This document shows, in pieces, positions 1 through 8,242 of a stretch of 64,000 nt of DNA (its first letter is position 1; each line of letters begins with the position of its first letter). A program made the position numbers and the translations under genes. The stretch lies in assembly GCA_903918375.1 (NCBI GenBank), contig CAIXED010000008.1:1-64000 (forward strand), read 5' to 3'. The notes beneath the pieces were generated by a model, which saw only the letters and a list, made by a program, of their open reading frames with translations, made no database searches and was not told the origin of the DNA. The DNA is from an uncultured Pseudomonadota bacterium. GTDB lineage: Bacteria > Pseudomonadota > Gammaproteobacteria > Methylococcales > Methylomonadaceae.

Positions 1-138
1 CGTTGATGAATATTAGTAAGAAATGGACTATGCCATTGCGTGACTGGAAAGCCGCTCTAAATCGGTTTACTATTCAATTTGAGGATCGGATGGTGAGCCG
101 ATAATTTAAATCCCGTTTACACAAAATCTAGGACACCC
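1..138 (+). mobile_element. 3' end of an IS256-family insertion sequence
   Basis: The window opens inside an insertion sequence. A transposase C-terminus stops at 104 and is followed by a terminal sequence (about 113-138) containing TTTACACAAAA and GGACACCCTC. Transposase stop, short spacer and a TTTACACAAAA/GGACAC end is the usual right-end layout of IS256-family elements. The left end and target duplication lie outside the window, so the exact boundary is an estimate. Confidence 0.72.
3..104 (+). CDS. IS256-family transposase, C-terminal fragment
   Basis: Open from the window edge to TAA at 102-104, giving 33 residues that end ALNRFTIQFEDRMVSR. The KKWTMPLRDWKAALNRF stretch followed by an acidic FEDR tail is characteristic of the end of IS256 (Transposase_mut) DDE transposases. 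The catalytic residues are upstream of the window. Whether the full transposase is intact cannot be judged. Confidence 0.75.
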   Translation: MMNISKKWTMPLRDWKAALNRFTIQFEDRMVSR

Positions 139-247
139 TCGATTCTCAAAAAACGGGCATTATCAGAAAACAAGTGACTTCGGTAGGATTTACTCAACAA
201 CATTAAACGCACCGTAATTACTCCAAATTTTAACACCCCCATAAACA

Positions 248-1057
248 ATGAACTCGCACGACAAAATTTTCCATTACACAAGCATTGAGTCTCTAGCAAT
301 GATTTTAAGCTCAAAAACACTTCGGTTTTCCAGATTAGATAAGTTAGACGATGTACTCGAAGCTCAAAAGCATAACGGAATCGAATTTGGTAAATATTTC
401 TTTGCCAGTTGCTGGACACAACAACCAGAAGAAAGCATTCCTCAATGGAGGATGTACGGTAACAAGATGCGGGGAGTTAGAATTGAATTACCCAAATATC
501 CATTTCGCAAAATTGCTATAGAACCAAAACAACATAGACCATGGCTCGAAACTTTCGAACAAAGTATCATCGGACCTTTATCGATTGATGAATGCGATAA
601 CGAAACATATTTTATACAGCCCAATTTCTTTGGCGACTTTTTCGATGGTCCCGTTGAATATGTACCTGATGTTAAAACTAGATACTCCAATGCAATCAAA
701 CTAGAAGACAATACAATTATTAAAGAGCCCAACAAATTGCCTCGATTAAAATCAGAGCATTGGAGTTTTCAATCCGAATATCGATTTCATCTATGGGTAT
801 TGCCTAAACCCAATGACCAATCAGATAAGCACCAAAATCTTGGCATTCAAATGATTAATGGATTCAAAAATAACATTGATCCTGGTATAGATTTCATAGA
901 TGTCCCGCTTGATTCCTGCGTATTCAATAATTTGGTCATTCGAACAGGACCTTTGTGTACCCCCGGCGGTCGTACTTGTATTGAGGCATTAATAGCTAAA
1001 TACGCCCCTAATGCTGAAATAGAAAACAGTCATTTCGAGAACAGCATCAGAAAATAA
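248..1057 (+). CDS. DUF2971 domain protein
   Basis: 269 residues. The N-terminus HYTSIESLAMILSSKTLRFS, then FASCWTQQPEESIPQWRMYG and GVRIEL, follows the DUF2971 pattern: a YTS/L..IL start, a C-W-T segment and an 'MWRMYG' core. The molecular function of DUF2971 is not established; members often sit in accessory or defence-type neighbourhoods. It stands alone, about 110 bp after an insertion sequence, consistent with cargo or an insertion-prone site. No catalytic motif is clear. The ATG at 248 is the first in frame and begins the conserved block; the upstream ribosome site is weak. Confidence 0.7.
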   Translation: MNSHDKIFHYTSIESLAMILSSKTLRFSRLDKLDDVLEAQKHNGIEFGKYFFASCWTQQPEESIPQWRMYGNKMRGVRIELPKYPFRKIAIEPKQHRPWLETFEQSIIGPLSIDECDNETYFIQPNFFGDFFDGPVEYVPDVKTRYSNAIKLEDNTIIKEPNKLPRLKSEHWSFQSEYRFHLWVLPKPNDQSDKHQNLGIQMINGFKNNIDPGIDFIDVPLDSCVFNNLVIRTGPLCTPGGRTCIEALIAKYAPNAEIENSHFENSIRK

Positions 1058-1316
1058 TAAACAATAGATTTGCTTGTAGAATGCTGTAAACAAAGTGCTC
1101 CACATCAATCGCGACCGATGCGCTTCACGTTGTTCCACATCCTACGCCGTCTATTCACACGTGGACTTCCAGACCAAGACCCCCTAGCTAACCACAGAAA
1201 AAGCTTAAATTCCAATAACCTAACGCCCAATCATCCCCCTCAATTATGACATTTCACATTTCTGTCATATTTGCTTGCCACAATCTCTAGCAACAATTAA
1301 GTAGCTAGGAAACAAG
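1058..1316. other. Intergenic region upstream of the OlsF operon
   Basis: No gene seen. The segment 1085-1150 (GCGACCGATGCGCTTCACG, then TTGTTCCACATCC) resembles the degraded edge of a dispersed repeat but cannot be paired with another copy here. The 3' part carries the candidate Pho box described separately. Confidence 0.4.
1251..1284 (+). promoter_or_regulatory. Candidate Pho box and -10 upstream of the OlsF operon
   Basis: ATTTCAC (1251-1257), spacer ATTT (1258-1261) and CTGTCAT (1262-1268) form two 7-mers on an 11-bp period. The second matches the PhoB consensus half-site CTGTCAT exactly; the first matches 4 of 7. CACAAT (1279-1284) lies ten bases after the box, where a PhoB-dependent -10 is expected. 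The gene content downstream (ornithine-lipid-type acyltransferase, PhoU-like protein) makes phosphate control plausible. This is inference from a partial match. Confidence 0.4.
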
Positions 1317-3038
1317 ATGATTGATGCTGAACGCATATTGAAAGAAACCTATCCCGATTTTAAGCTGGGTAAAGACAACAAATTAGTGGTTAAGGCTTTA
1401 AAAAAGCTGATTCACCAAGATGATTTTAACGAGGTGATTCGTAAAAACCAGCATTTGCGCGGCTTTGCGTTTCTTGACAAGTTGTTGAATTATTTCAAGT
1501 TTAGCTATCACATCGACAACGATGCTTATAACAATATCCCTGCCGAAGGTCGTTTAATTATCGTCGCTAATCACCCGATTGGTACCTTGGATGGTTTGGC
1601 TTTGGTTAAGCTAATTCGCTCGGTGCGGCCTGATGTGCGGATTGTCGCTAATCGGGTGTTGTCACATATGCAGCCTTTGGAATCGGTGTTTTTACCAGTC
1701 GATGTTTTGACCGATAAAAAGCAACTGAAAGCTACTTACAAAATCATGCTCGATGCTTTGGAAAATGAAGAAGCCATCATCATGTTCCCAGCCGGTGAAG
1801 TATCGCGGATTACTCCAAAAGGGGTGCGCGATGGGGATTGGCAAAGTGGCTTTTTGAAATTGGCGCACAAATCCCAAGCACCGATTTTGCCGATTCATAT
1901 TAAAGCTAAAAATTCGGCTTTGTTTTACAGCGCATCGACGCTCTATAAGCCATTAGGCACGATGCTGTTGGTCAAAGAAATGTTCAATAAAAAGAACCAG
2001 TCGATCAAGTTTCAGGTCGGCGCACCGATTCCTTATTCGGCAATTGCCAATAGCGACGAAAACAATAAACAACTGGCGAAACGCTTTAGAAAACACGTTT
2101 TAAATCTCGGCAAAAAACACAAAACCCCGTTGTTTGATACTTTTGCCACCGTGGTACATCCGGCTAATGCGAAAGCGGTGAAAAAAGCCCTGTTCCAATC
2201 GCGTTTACTCGGTGAAACCCGCGATGGCAAAAAGATTTTTCTCTATCAATTCCAAGATGATTGTCCGGTGATGCAGGAAATTGCTCGCTTGCGAGAATTG
2301 ACTTTCAGAACCGTCGAAGAAGGCACCGGTCTTGCCTTGGATTTGGATAAATTCGATGTTTACTACAGCCATATCGTACTGTGGGACGACAATGATTTGG
2401 AAATTGTCGGCGCGTATCGAGTTGGCGAAGGCCCAAAAATTCTCGCCAGCCACGGCATTGACGGTTTTTACACGCAAACCTTGTTCGATTTACAAGGCGA
2501 ATTGGCGGCCTATTTACCTAATAGTATCGAATTAGGCCGCAGCTTTGTGCAGCCGCGCTATTGGGGGCAACATAGTTTGGATTATCTTTGGTATGGCATC
2601 GGCGCTTATTTGCGTGAACAGCCAGAGATTAAATATTTGTTTGGCCCAGTCAGCTTGAGCAATGCTTATCCGCAATTAGCCAAAGAATTGATTATTGGTT
2701 TTTACCAACAGCAATCGGTGCCAGGCTTTCCGAATGCGGAAGCGCGAATGCCGTTTGAGATTTCTGAGCAATGCCAGCAGTTTGCGACACGCGAGTTTAC
2801 TCACGATTACGCCACCAGCTTTAAAACTCTAAACAGCGAATTAAAACGTCTAGGCGTGAAAGTGCCAACCCTTTACAAGCAATATAAAGAGTTATGCGTT
2901 GATGATGGCAGTCACTTTATCGCTTTCAACATCGACCCTGACTTTAATAACTGTATCGACAGCTTGGTGATGGTGGAAATCGACAAAATCGCCCCGAAAA
3001 AGCGTCAGCGTTATATCGAAAAATCGTTGACTAGCTAA
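1317..3038 (+). CDS. olsF: Bifunctional acyltransferase, OlsF-like (ornithine lipid synthesis)
   Basis: 573 residues with two domains. The N-terminal half is a PlsC-type acyltransferase: NHPIGTLDG at 85-93, with His86 and Asp92, and FPAGEVSR at 156-163. The C-terminal half (about 300-560) resembles the GNAT-like 'hemolysin'/OlsB N-acyltransferase domain. This order and length match OlsF, which acylates ornithine and then esterifies the product to give ornithine lipid without phosphate. A related hemolysin-like acyltransferase is the alternative. It heads a six-gene operon; the next gene starts 3 bp after its stop. ATG 1317 follows AGGAAACAAG, an acceptable ribosome site. Confidence 0.72.
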   Translation: MIDAERILKETYPDFKLGKDNKLVVKALKKLIHQDDFNEVIRKNQHLRGFAFLDKLLNYFKFSYHIDNDAYNNIPAEGRLIIVANHPIGTLDGLALVKLIRSVRPDVRIVANRVLSHMQPLESVFLPVDVLTDKKQLKATYKIMLDALENEEAIIMFPAGEVSRITPKGVRDGDWQSGFLKLAHKSQAPILPIHIKAKNSALFYSASTLYKPLGTMLLVKEMFNKKNQSIKFQVGAPIPYSAIANSDENNKQLAKRFRKHVLNLGKKHKTPLFDTFATVVHPANAKAVKKALFQSRLLGETRDGKKIFLYQFQDDCPVMQEIARLRELTFRTVEEGTGLALDLDKFDVYYSHIVLWDDNDLEIVGAYRVGEGPKILASHGIDGFYTQTLFDLQGELAAYLPNSIELGRSFVQPRYWGQHSLDYLWYGIGAYLREQPEIKYLFGPVSLSNAYPQLAKELIIGFYQQQSVPGFPNAEARMPFEISEQCQQFATREFTHDYATSFKTLNSELKRLGVKVPTLYKQYKELCVDDGSHFIAFNIDPDFNNCIDSLVMVEIDKIAPKKRQRYIEKSLTS

Positions 3039-3041
3039 ACC

Positions 3042-4055
3042 ATGAACAGTGTTTTAGTCGAACAGCAGCAACTTGATGCCATCATTCAACAGCTCGGTGA
3101 TCGGGCGCAAGTTGAGGTGCTGGAGACGATTAGCTATCGAGATCAGCAATTTCCGATTTACAGCATCGCCATCGGTTCACAGCGCGATGATGTGCCGGTG
3201 ATTGCTTATTTTGGTGGCGTGCATGGTTTGGAAAAAATCGGCACCGAAGTGTTATTGGCTTATCTGCAAACCTTGGCGAATTTGCTGGATTGGGATCAAG
3301 AGCTGAATCGGCGCTTGGAAAATGCACGCTTATTATTTGTGCCGATTATCAATCCGGTCGGGGTATTTTACGGCACCCGCTGTAATGGCAACGGTGTTGA
3401 TTTAATGCGTAACGCGCCGATTGAAGGCATCGGTAAAACCAAACTTTACAGCGGCCATCGCATCAGCCCACGTTTGCCGTGGTATCGCGGTGAACAGGCG
3501 GTGATGGAAGCCGAAGCTCAAGCCCTATGCCAAGTGGTGCGCCAGCAATTACAACGCTCGTCGTTATTGATTGCGATGGATTTACATTCGGGATTTGGGA
3601 TTCAAGATCGCTTGTGGTTTCCCTATGCCTCGCGCAAAACCCCGTTTCCCTCGTTAGCCGAAGCCCACGCCCTTAAAGCCTTGTTCGACCAATGCTACCC
3701 GCATCATTTTTATAAAATCGAACCGATGAGCCAAGAGTATGTGATTAGCGGTGATCTTTGGGATTATCTCTACGACGAATTTTGGCAGCAAAATCAACAA
3801 ACCGATCACTTTATGCCGCTCACGCTAGAGATGGGTTCTTGGCAATGGCTACGGAAAAACCCGATGCACTTGTTTTTACGTCACGGCTTGTTTCATCCAG
3901 TCTTGCCACACCGCCAACAACGGATTTTGCGCCGCCATTTAACCCTGTTTGATTTTCTATTTCGCGCCGCGCTGTATCCCGAAAAATGGACCGATTTAAA
4001 CCCGCAACAGCGTCAACAACAACATCAACTTGGCTTAGAAAACTGGTATGTCTAA
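3042..4055 (+). CDS. M14-family zinc carboxypeptidase-like protein (DUF2817 type)
   Basis: 337 residues. The M14 zinc site is visible: HGLE (His61, Glu64) and a third ligand His182 in MDLHSGFG. NPVG (104-107), Arg113 and VDLMRN (119-124) correspond to substrate-binding motifs, and the catalytic Glu is probably Glu263 in TLEMGSW. No signal peptide is apparent, so it is likely cytoplasmic. M14 enzymes remove C-terminal residues from peptides or hydrolyse acyl-amino bonds; the substrate is unknown. It lies 3 bp after the olsF-like gene and overlaps the next gene by 8 bp, so translational coupling is likely. Confidence 0.75.
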   Translation: MNSVLVEQQQLDAIIQQLGDRAQVEVLETISYRDQQFPIYSIAIGSQRDDVPVIAYFGGVHGLEKIGTEVLLAYLQTLANLLDWDQELNRRLENARLLFVPIINPVGVFYGTRCNGNGVDLMRNAPIEGIGKTKLYSGHRISPRLPWYRGEQAVMEAEAQALCQVVRQQLQRSSLLIAMDLHSGFGIQDRLWFPYASRKTPFPSLAEAHALKALFDQCYPHHFYKIEPMSQEYVISGDLWDYLYDEFWQQNQQTDHFMPLTLEMGSWQWLRKNPMHLFLRHGLFHPVLPHRQQRILRRHLTLFDFLFRAALYPEKWTDLNPQQRQQQHQLGLENWYV

Positions 4056-4851
4056 CTGCATATTGTTGCGTGGTTTATCGCGAGAATCGGGACATTGGGG
4101 CGATTTTGTACCGCAGATGCAGGCGGCATTGCCAATGGTTAAAATCGAAACCTTGGATTTACCGGGCACAGGTCAGTTTTATCAACAAACCAGCCCTAAT
4201 CGAATAGAAGCGATTTTAGAAGCAACCCGCCAGCAAGCTTTACAAGACGGCTTACTCAAGCAACCGATTCATTTACTCGCCGTTTCATTAGGTGGCATGG
4301 TGGCTTGGGAATGGTTGCAGCGTTACCCGCAAGAGATTCAATCAGCGATTTTAGTCAACACCAGCTTCGCCAACCTCAGCCCGTTTTACCAACGCTTACG
4401 CTGGCAAGCCTATAGTCAATTAGTTAGTGCTTTGACCAGCAATGATGCTTACCAACGTGAATTAGCGATTGTTCGCATGGTCAGCAATCGAGCCGATGGC
4501 GAACGCCAAACCATTGCTAAAGCATGGGCAAAATTACATCAACAACGCCCCATCAGTCTAAGCAATAGCCTTAATCAAATCACCGCTGCCGCCCGTTATA
4601 AACCGAGTTTGAACCGTCCTCAACTGCCGGTGTTATTACTCAATAGTTTGGGCGACCACTTAGTCTCAGCCAACTGTTCCTCCGCTATTCAACAGGGTTA
4701 TCAATTGCCATTACACAGCCATGCAAACGCTGGACATGATTTGGTGCTGGACGCGCCGGAATGGGTGATTGATCAAGCGCTCGCTTGGTTACAAAATCTG
4801 CCTCCGTCACACGCTTGTAACCTTGAGAAACTAAAGTCGCCGGACTTGTGA
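4048..4851 (+). CDS. Alpha/beta hydrolase
   Basis: 267 residues with an alpha/beta-hydrolase fold pattern. The nucleophile elbow is AVSLGG (Ser80), Asp203 lies in LGDHLV and His230 in AGHD, forming a plausible triad. LPGTG near residue 40 is a loop common in this family. The nucleophile motif has Ala where Gly is usual at its first position. The substrate is unknown; esterase or lipase-like activity on lipids would suit the operon, but that is inference. It overlaps the M14-type gene by 8 bp. Confidence 0.75.
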   Translation: MSNCILLRGLSRESGHWGDFVPQMQAALPMVKIETLDLPGTGQFYQQTSPNRIEAILEATRQQALQDGLLKQPIHLLAVSLGGMVAWEWLQRYPQEIQSAILVNTSFANLSPFYQRLRWQAYSQLVSALTSNDAYQRELAIVRMVSNRADGERQTIAKAWAKLHQQRPISLSNSLNQITAAARYKPSLNRPQLPVLLLNSLGDHLVSANCSSAIQQGYQLPLHSHANAGHDLVLDAPEWVIDQALAWLQNLPPSHACNLEKLKSPDL

Positions 4852-4867
4852 TTTTACGAGATTTAAC

Positions 4868-5587
4868 ATGATGACATCAGCAACCCCAATCACACCAACC
4901 CATATCTTGCATACTTTTGATGGCGAATTAGAGCAATTACACGAGCTAGTGCTAAAAATGACCAATTTGATTTTGTATCAATTGGAACTGGCTTTAACTG
5001 CCTTAGGCAATGAAGATTGTGAAACCGCATTGAAGATCATCGCTCAAGACAAACAGGTTAACCATCTGGCGATTGAGATTGATAAAGAAGTTTTAGAGCT
5101 ATTAGCAAGACACAATCCCGTCGCCAATGATTTACGCGCGGTGATTTCTATTGCCAAAATCAGCAGCGAGCTGGAAAAAATCAACGATGAAATTACTGAA
5201 ATTGCTCGCTTGGTTTTAGCTTTGTTTGAACCGCGCTTAGGCGTTATCAATACTGGCCTGCCTGTCGATCTGATTAACATCGGCAATCTGATTGAAAGCA
5301 TGTTGAAAAAATTAATCTTAGCGCTTTGGAACAGACAATCGACCCAAGCTTATGCTTTATTGGAACTGGGGCGCAGTTGTGAACAAGATTTACAAATCAG
5401 CAATAAACAACAATTGGCGTTAGCAGTTAGCGATGTACGAAAAGTAAGCCGAAGCTTGGATATTATGGAAATCCTCAAGGCTTTGGAGCATTGTGGCGAA
5501 TCTTGCCGCAATATCGCTGAATACATCATTTTTATGATTGATGGCGAAGATATAAGACACCTTAAACTCAACAATCGTGATAACTAA
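4868..5587 (+). CDS. PhoU-like protein
   Basis: 239 residues, almost entirely helical, with the PhoU repeat signature: DKQVNHLAIEIDKEVLELLA followed by NDLRAVISIAKISSELEKI. These are the acidic metal-binding E/DxxxD segments of PhoU helical bundles. PhoU proteins couple the Pst phosphate transporter to PhoR, but no pst genes are nearby, so this may be a divergent PhoU-domain regulator linked to polyphosphate or phosphate sensing. Gap to the hydrolase is 16 bp and to the phosphatase 6 bp. The C-terminal repeat is weaker than the first. Confidence 0.75.
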   Translation: MMTSATPITPTHILHTFDGELEQLHELVLKMTNLILYQLELALTALGNEDCETALKIIAQDKQVNHLAIEIDKEVLELLARHNPVANDLRAVISIAKISSELEKINDEITEIARLVLALFEPRLGVINTGLPVDLINIGNLIESMLKKLILALWNRQSTQAYALLELGRSCEQDLQISNKQQLALAVSDVRKVSRSLDIMEILKALEHCGESCRNIAEYIIFMIDGEDIRHLKLNNRDN

Positions 5588-5593
5588 TGAATC

Positions 5594-6268
5594 ATGCCTA
5601 GAGAATTATTACTGTTACGTCATGCAAAATCGGATTGGCCTGAAGGGGTTGCCGACTATAACCGCCCGTTAAAAAAACGTGGCAAAAAAGCAGCTTTATT
5701 GATGGGCGAATGGCTTTTGAGCCAAGATTTACGCCCTGATTCGATAATCAGTTCACCTGCCGAACGCGCTCGAGAAACCGCTGAAAAACTCTGCAAAGGC
5801 TTACACATTAAAAAACACGGGCTGCTGTATTTTGATGACCGGATTTACGAAGCCTCTGTCGAATCATTGAAAAGTGTTTTAGCAGACTGTCCATCATTTA
5901 AACAACGGTTATTAATCGTTGGTCATAACCCCGGCTTGGATAATTTATTAATCGATTTAGTGGCTGAAACCTTAATGCCTGATGACGATGACAAAATTTT
6001 AGGCACTGCCAATTTAGCCAGAATTAGTCTGCCCGATGACTGGAATCAATTAGATACCGGCTGTGGTCAACTGATTAGCATTACCAAACCTAAAGACATT
6101 TTGACGACTGTAGAACCCGTTATTGAAGCGATAACAGCAGAACAAGTTGAAGTTGAACAAACTAGCTTTGAACAACCAGAACAACAGCCAAAACTCAGCC
6201 GCTTACAACGATTAAGTAAGTGGCTAATTCGAGATAAAAACAGCCATAAACACAAGCTTAATCCATGA
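5594..6268 (+). CDS. SixA-like phosphohistidine phosphatase
   Basis: 224 residues. It begins with the histidine-phosphatase motif LLLRHAKSDW, with catalytic His10, Arg9 and Lys12 as in SixA. SSPAERARETAE (54-65) supplies the second Arg region and VGHNPGLD the second His (His111). SixA is about 160 residues; the extra C-terminal 50 residues are Glu/Gln-rich then basic, with no recognised domain. SixA dephosphorylates phosphohistidine in phosphotransfer proteins. Genes of this type are often found with CHAD proteins, as here, where its stop overlaps the CHAD start by 4 bp (ATGA). Confidence 0.8.
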   Translation: MPRELLLLRHAKSDWPEGVADYNRPLKKRGKKAALLMGEWLLSQDLRPDSIISSPAERARETAEKLCKGLHIKKHGLLYFDDRIYEASVESLKSVLADCPSFKQRLLIVGHNPGLDNLLIDLVAETLMPDDDDKILGTANLARISLPDDWNQLDTGCGQLISITKPKDILTTVEPVIEAITAEQVEVEQTSFEQPEQQPKLSRLQRLSKWLIRDKNSHKHKLNP

Positions 6269-7764
6269 AAATCATTGAACTTTATACCGCCGCCAAACCG
6301 GAAAAATTGGTTAAAAAACTAAACCAACAGATTCCAACCCAAATACTATCAACTGAATATATTATTAAATCTTATTACGATAGTTTTGACTGGCGTTTGT
6401 ATAAGCATCAATTAATCGCAGAACAGCTTAGGTCCAAACAACAATCGAGTTTTTTACTACGCAATCTTGATAGCGAAAAAATCATCGCTGAAACTGATTT
6501 AAAAGATATTCCAAAATTTTCACAGCAATTTGAAAATCAAGAAATCGCCAATATTTTAAATCCGATTCTCAAAATTCGCGCTTTAACTAAAATCTGTACG
6601 ATTGATTATGATAGTTATGTGATTGGTATTAACGATGAAAATGGCGAATTAATTGCTAAACTGACCTTTGAACAATATGAGTTATTCGGTAATCGTCTAT
6701 TATTAGAAGCCGCGCCTAATCAACAGAAAAAAATAGGCAAAATAATAAAAATTCTAAAAAAAGAATTTACCATTTCAACCAGTAAAGAATCGGTTTTTAG
6801 TAAAGCCTTAAAATCCCAAGGCCGAAAACCGAAAGATTACTCAGCGAAACTGGATTTACAACTAGCAAAAAATCAAAGAGCCGATCTTGCTTGTCAGAGT
6901 ATTTATAGCCAATTATTAAAAACCATCAAAAACAATGAGCACGGTGTCATTAACAACACCGACACTGAGTTTCTGCATGATTTTAGAACTGCAGCCCATA
7001 AAACTCAGACTGGCTTACGACAATTAGATAATGTTTTTCCTGAATCCGATCAAAATTACTTTTTGAAATTCTTTGATTGGTTAGCAGAAATTAGCAACGA
7101 AACTCGCGATTTAGACGTTCATTTATTAAGCTTCCAGCAGCAATACCAAGCTAACTCGGCTAAAGATAAAAAGGTCTTAGCTAGTTTTCACGATTTTTTA
7201 TCCACTAAACAGCAACAATCGCAGAAACAATTAGCTGACTTATTAAAATCTGCCGACTATTTAACTGGCTTACATGAATGGGAAAGGTTTTTAGATCGAA
7301 ATATTGACAAGGGCGAGCCGATTAAACACGCTAAAACCGCCATTAAGAAATTAGCCGATAAACGCCTAAAAAAGATTTATTTAAAATTTCTGGTGCAAGG
7401 TTTTGAATGCTTGAAAACAGAATCCGACTCATCTTTGCATGAGTTAAGAAAGTTAATCAGAAAACTTCGTTATCTTTGCGAGTTCTTTGCATCTTTATAT
7501 TCTGAAAATAAAATTAATAGTTTGTTAAGCGATTTGAAACATATCCAAGAGCTATTAGGCTTGGAACATGACCTTAGCATACAAATTTCGCATTGGACTG
7601 AGTTTCAGGAACAACATAAAAACAAGACTGATGCGCTAATCATTACATCGATGATAGATAATTTAAACTTCGAAAAACAAAAAATCGCTCAAGAATTTTC
7701 GGCATTATTTACCGAATTTTCCAGCATCAAAAACCAGAAAATGGTTGATAATTTATTTAACTAA
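6265..7764 (+). CDS. CHAD domain protein with a degenerate CYTH-like N-terminus
   Basis: 499 residues. The C-terminal half (about 205-490) is a CHAD domain: FLHDFRTAAHKTQTGLR (His238, Arg241, His245), then ETRDLDVHL and HELRKLIRKLRYLCEFF. CHAD domains bind inorganic polyphosphate through conserved His and basic residues. The first 180 residues contain YYDSFDWRL, which resembles CYTH, but the ExExK motif that opens catalytic CYTH enzymes is absent. It is therefore probably a binding protein, not a triphosphatase. Last gene of the operon; a terminator follows at 7841. Confidence 0.78.
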   Translation: MKIIELYTAAKPEKLVKKLNQQIPTQILSTEYIIKSYYDSFDWRLYKHQLIAEQLRSKQQSSFLLRNLDSEKIIAETDLKDIPKFSQQFENQEIANILNPILKIRALTKICTIDYDSYVIGINDENGELIAKLTFEQYELFGNRLLLEAAPNQQKKIGKIIKILKKEFTISTSKESVFSKALKSQGRKPKDYSAKLDLQLAKNQRADLACQSIYSQLLKTIKNNEHGVINNTDTEFLHDFRTAAHKTQTGLRQLDNVFPESDQNYFLKFFDWLAEISNETRDLDVHLLSFQQQYQANSAKDKKVLASFHDFLSTKQQQSQKQLADLLKSADYLTGLHEWERFLDRNIDKGEPIKHAKTAIKKLADKRLKKIYLKFLVQGFECLKTESDSSLHELRKLIRKLRYLCEFFASLYSENKINSLLSDLKHIQELLGLEHDLSIQISHWTEFQEQHKNKTDALIITSMIDNLNFEKQKIAQEFSALFTEFSSIKNQKMVDNLFN

Positions 7765-7840
7765 ACCGTTTTCGTCATCTTATTGTCACATAGAGTATGT
7801 AATATTAAGTTGAGTGTTGTTGTACTGTATGTTACCTCTT

Positions 7841-7866
7841 AATCCAGCTTATGCTGGATTTTTTTT
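7841..7866 (+). terminator. Rho-independent terminator of the OlsF-CHAD operon
   Basis: AATCCAGC (7841-7848), loop TTAT, GCTGGATT (7853-7860), then six T residues. It is a textbook hairpin about 75 bp after the CHAD stop. Confidence 0.85.
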
Positions 7867-8132
7867 GACTACAATAAGGCAATTTAATAAATTGTCATAA
7901 TTACGTCATTATTCAAGGTTATTATTGTGTTTTGGATTGGTATTAAGCTTAGCAGCCTACCAACAAGGAAGTGCTTTTTAAGTATTATTGATTGCAATCA
8001 ATAAGCCCAGTTATTTTGGATTTGGTAATAATGCGCAAATTACCGACAGGGATGTATTTATTTTATTGGCTTGGAGGGTTGATCTAAAGTAGATTAGCGA
8101 TCCCAGCTTCCAAATCTTGCTCACTACCTAAG
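7867..8132. other. Non-coding stretch with a small palindrome
   Basis: No gene seen. The only structure is a perfect 16-bp palindrome, ATTGATTG/CAATCAAT, at 7987-8002. Its role is unknown. Confidence 0.4.
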
Positions 8133-8224
8133 CCGTTCGTGCTGAGCATGTCGAAGTATGAACGGCGATGATGGCGACAAACTCGGCTTTTCCATTCATC
8201 CTTCGACATACTCAGGACGAACGG
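8133..8224. repeat. Inverted pair of 33-bp REP-like repeats
   Basis: Copy one (8133-8165) starts CCGTTCGTGCTGAG and ends AAGTATGAACGG. Copy two (8192-8224) is its reverse complement with 29 of 33 positions matching, and 26 bp separate them. Each copy is itself a short imperfect hairpin (CCGTTC/GAACGG). Repeats containing GTTCGT.CTGAG..TGTCGAAG are dispersed in many proteobacterial genomes. It lies between convergent genes, the usual place for such elements. Confidence 0.75.
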
Positions 8225-8242
8225 AAAACCCTTACCTTACTG

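Noticed and set aside
8133-8224. CRISPR-like repeat pair
   Set aside because: Only two copies, inverted and not direct, without spacers of regular size.
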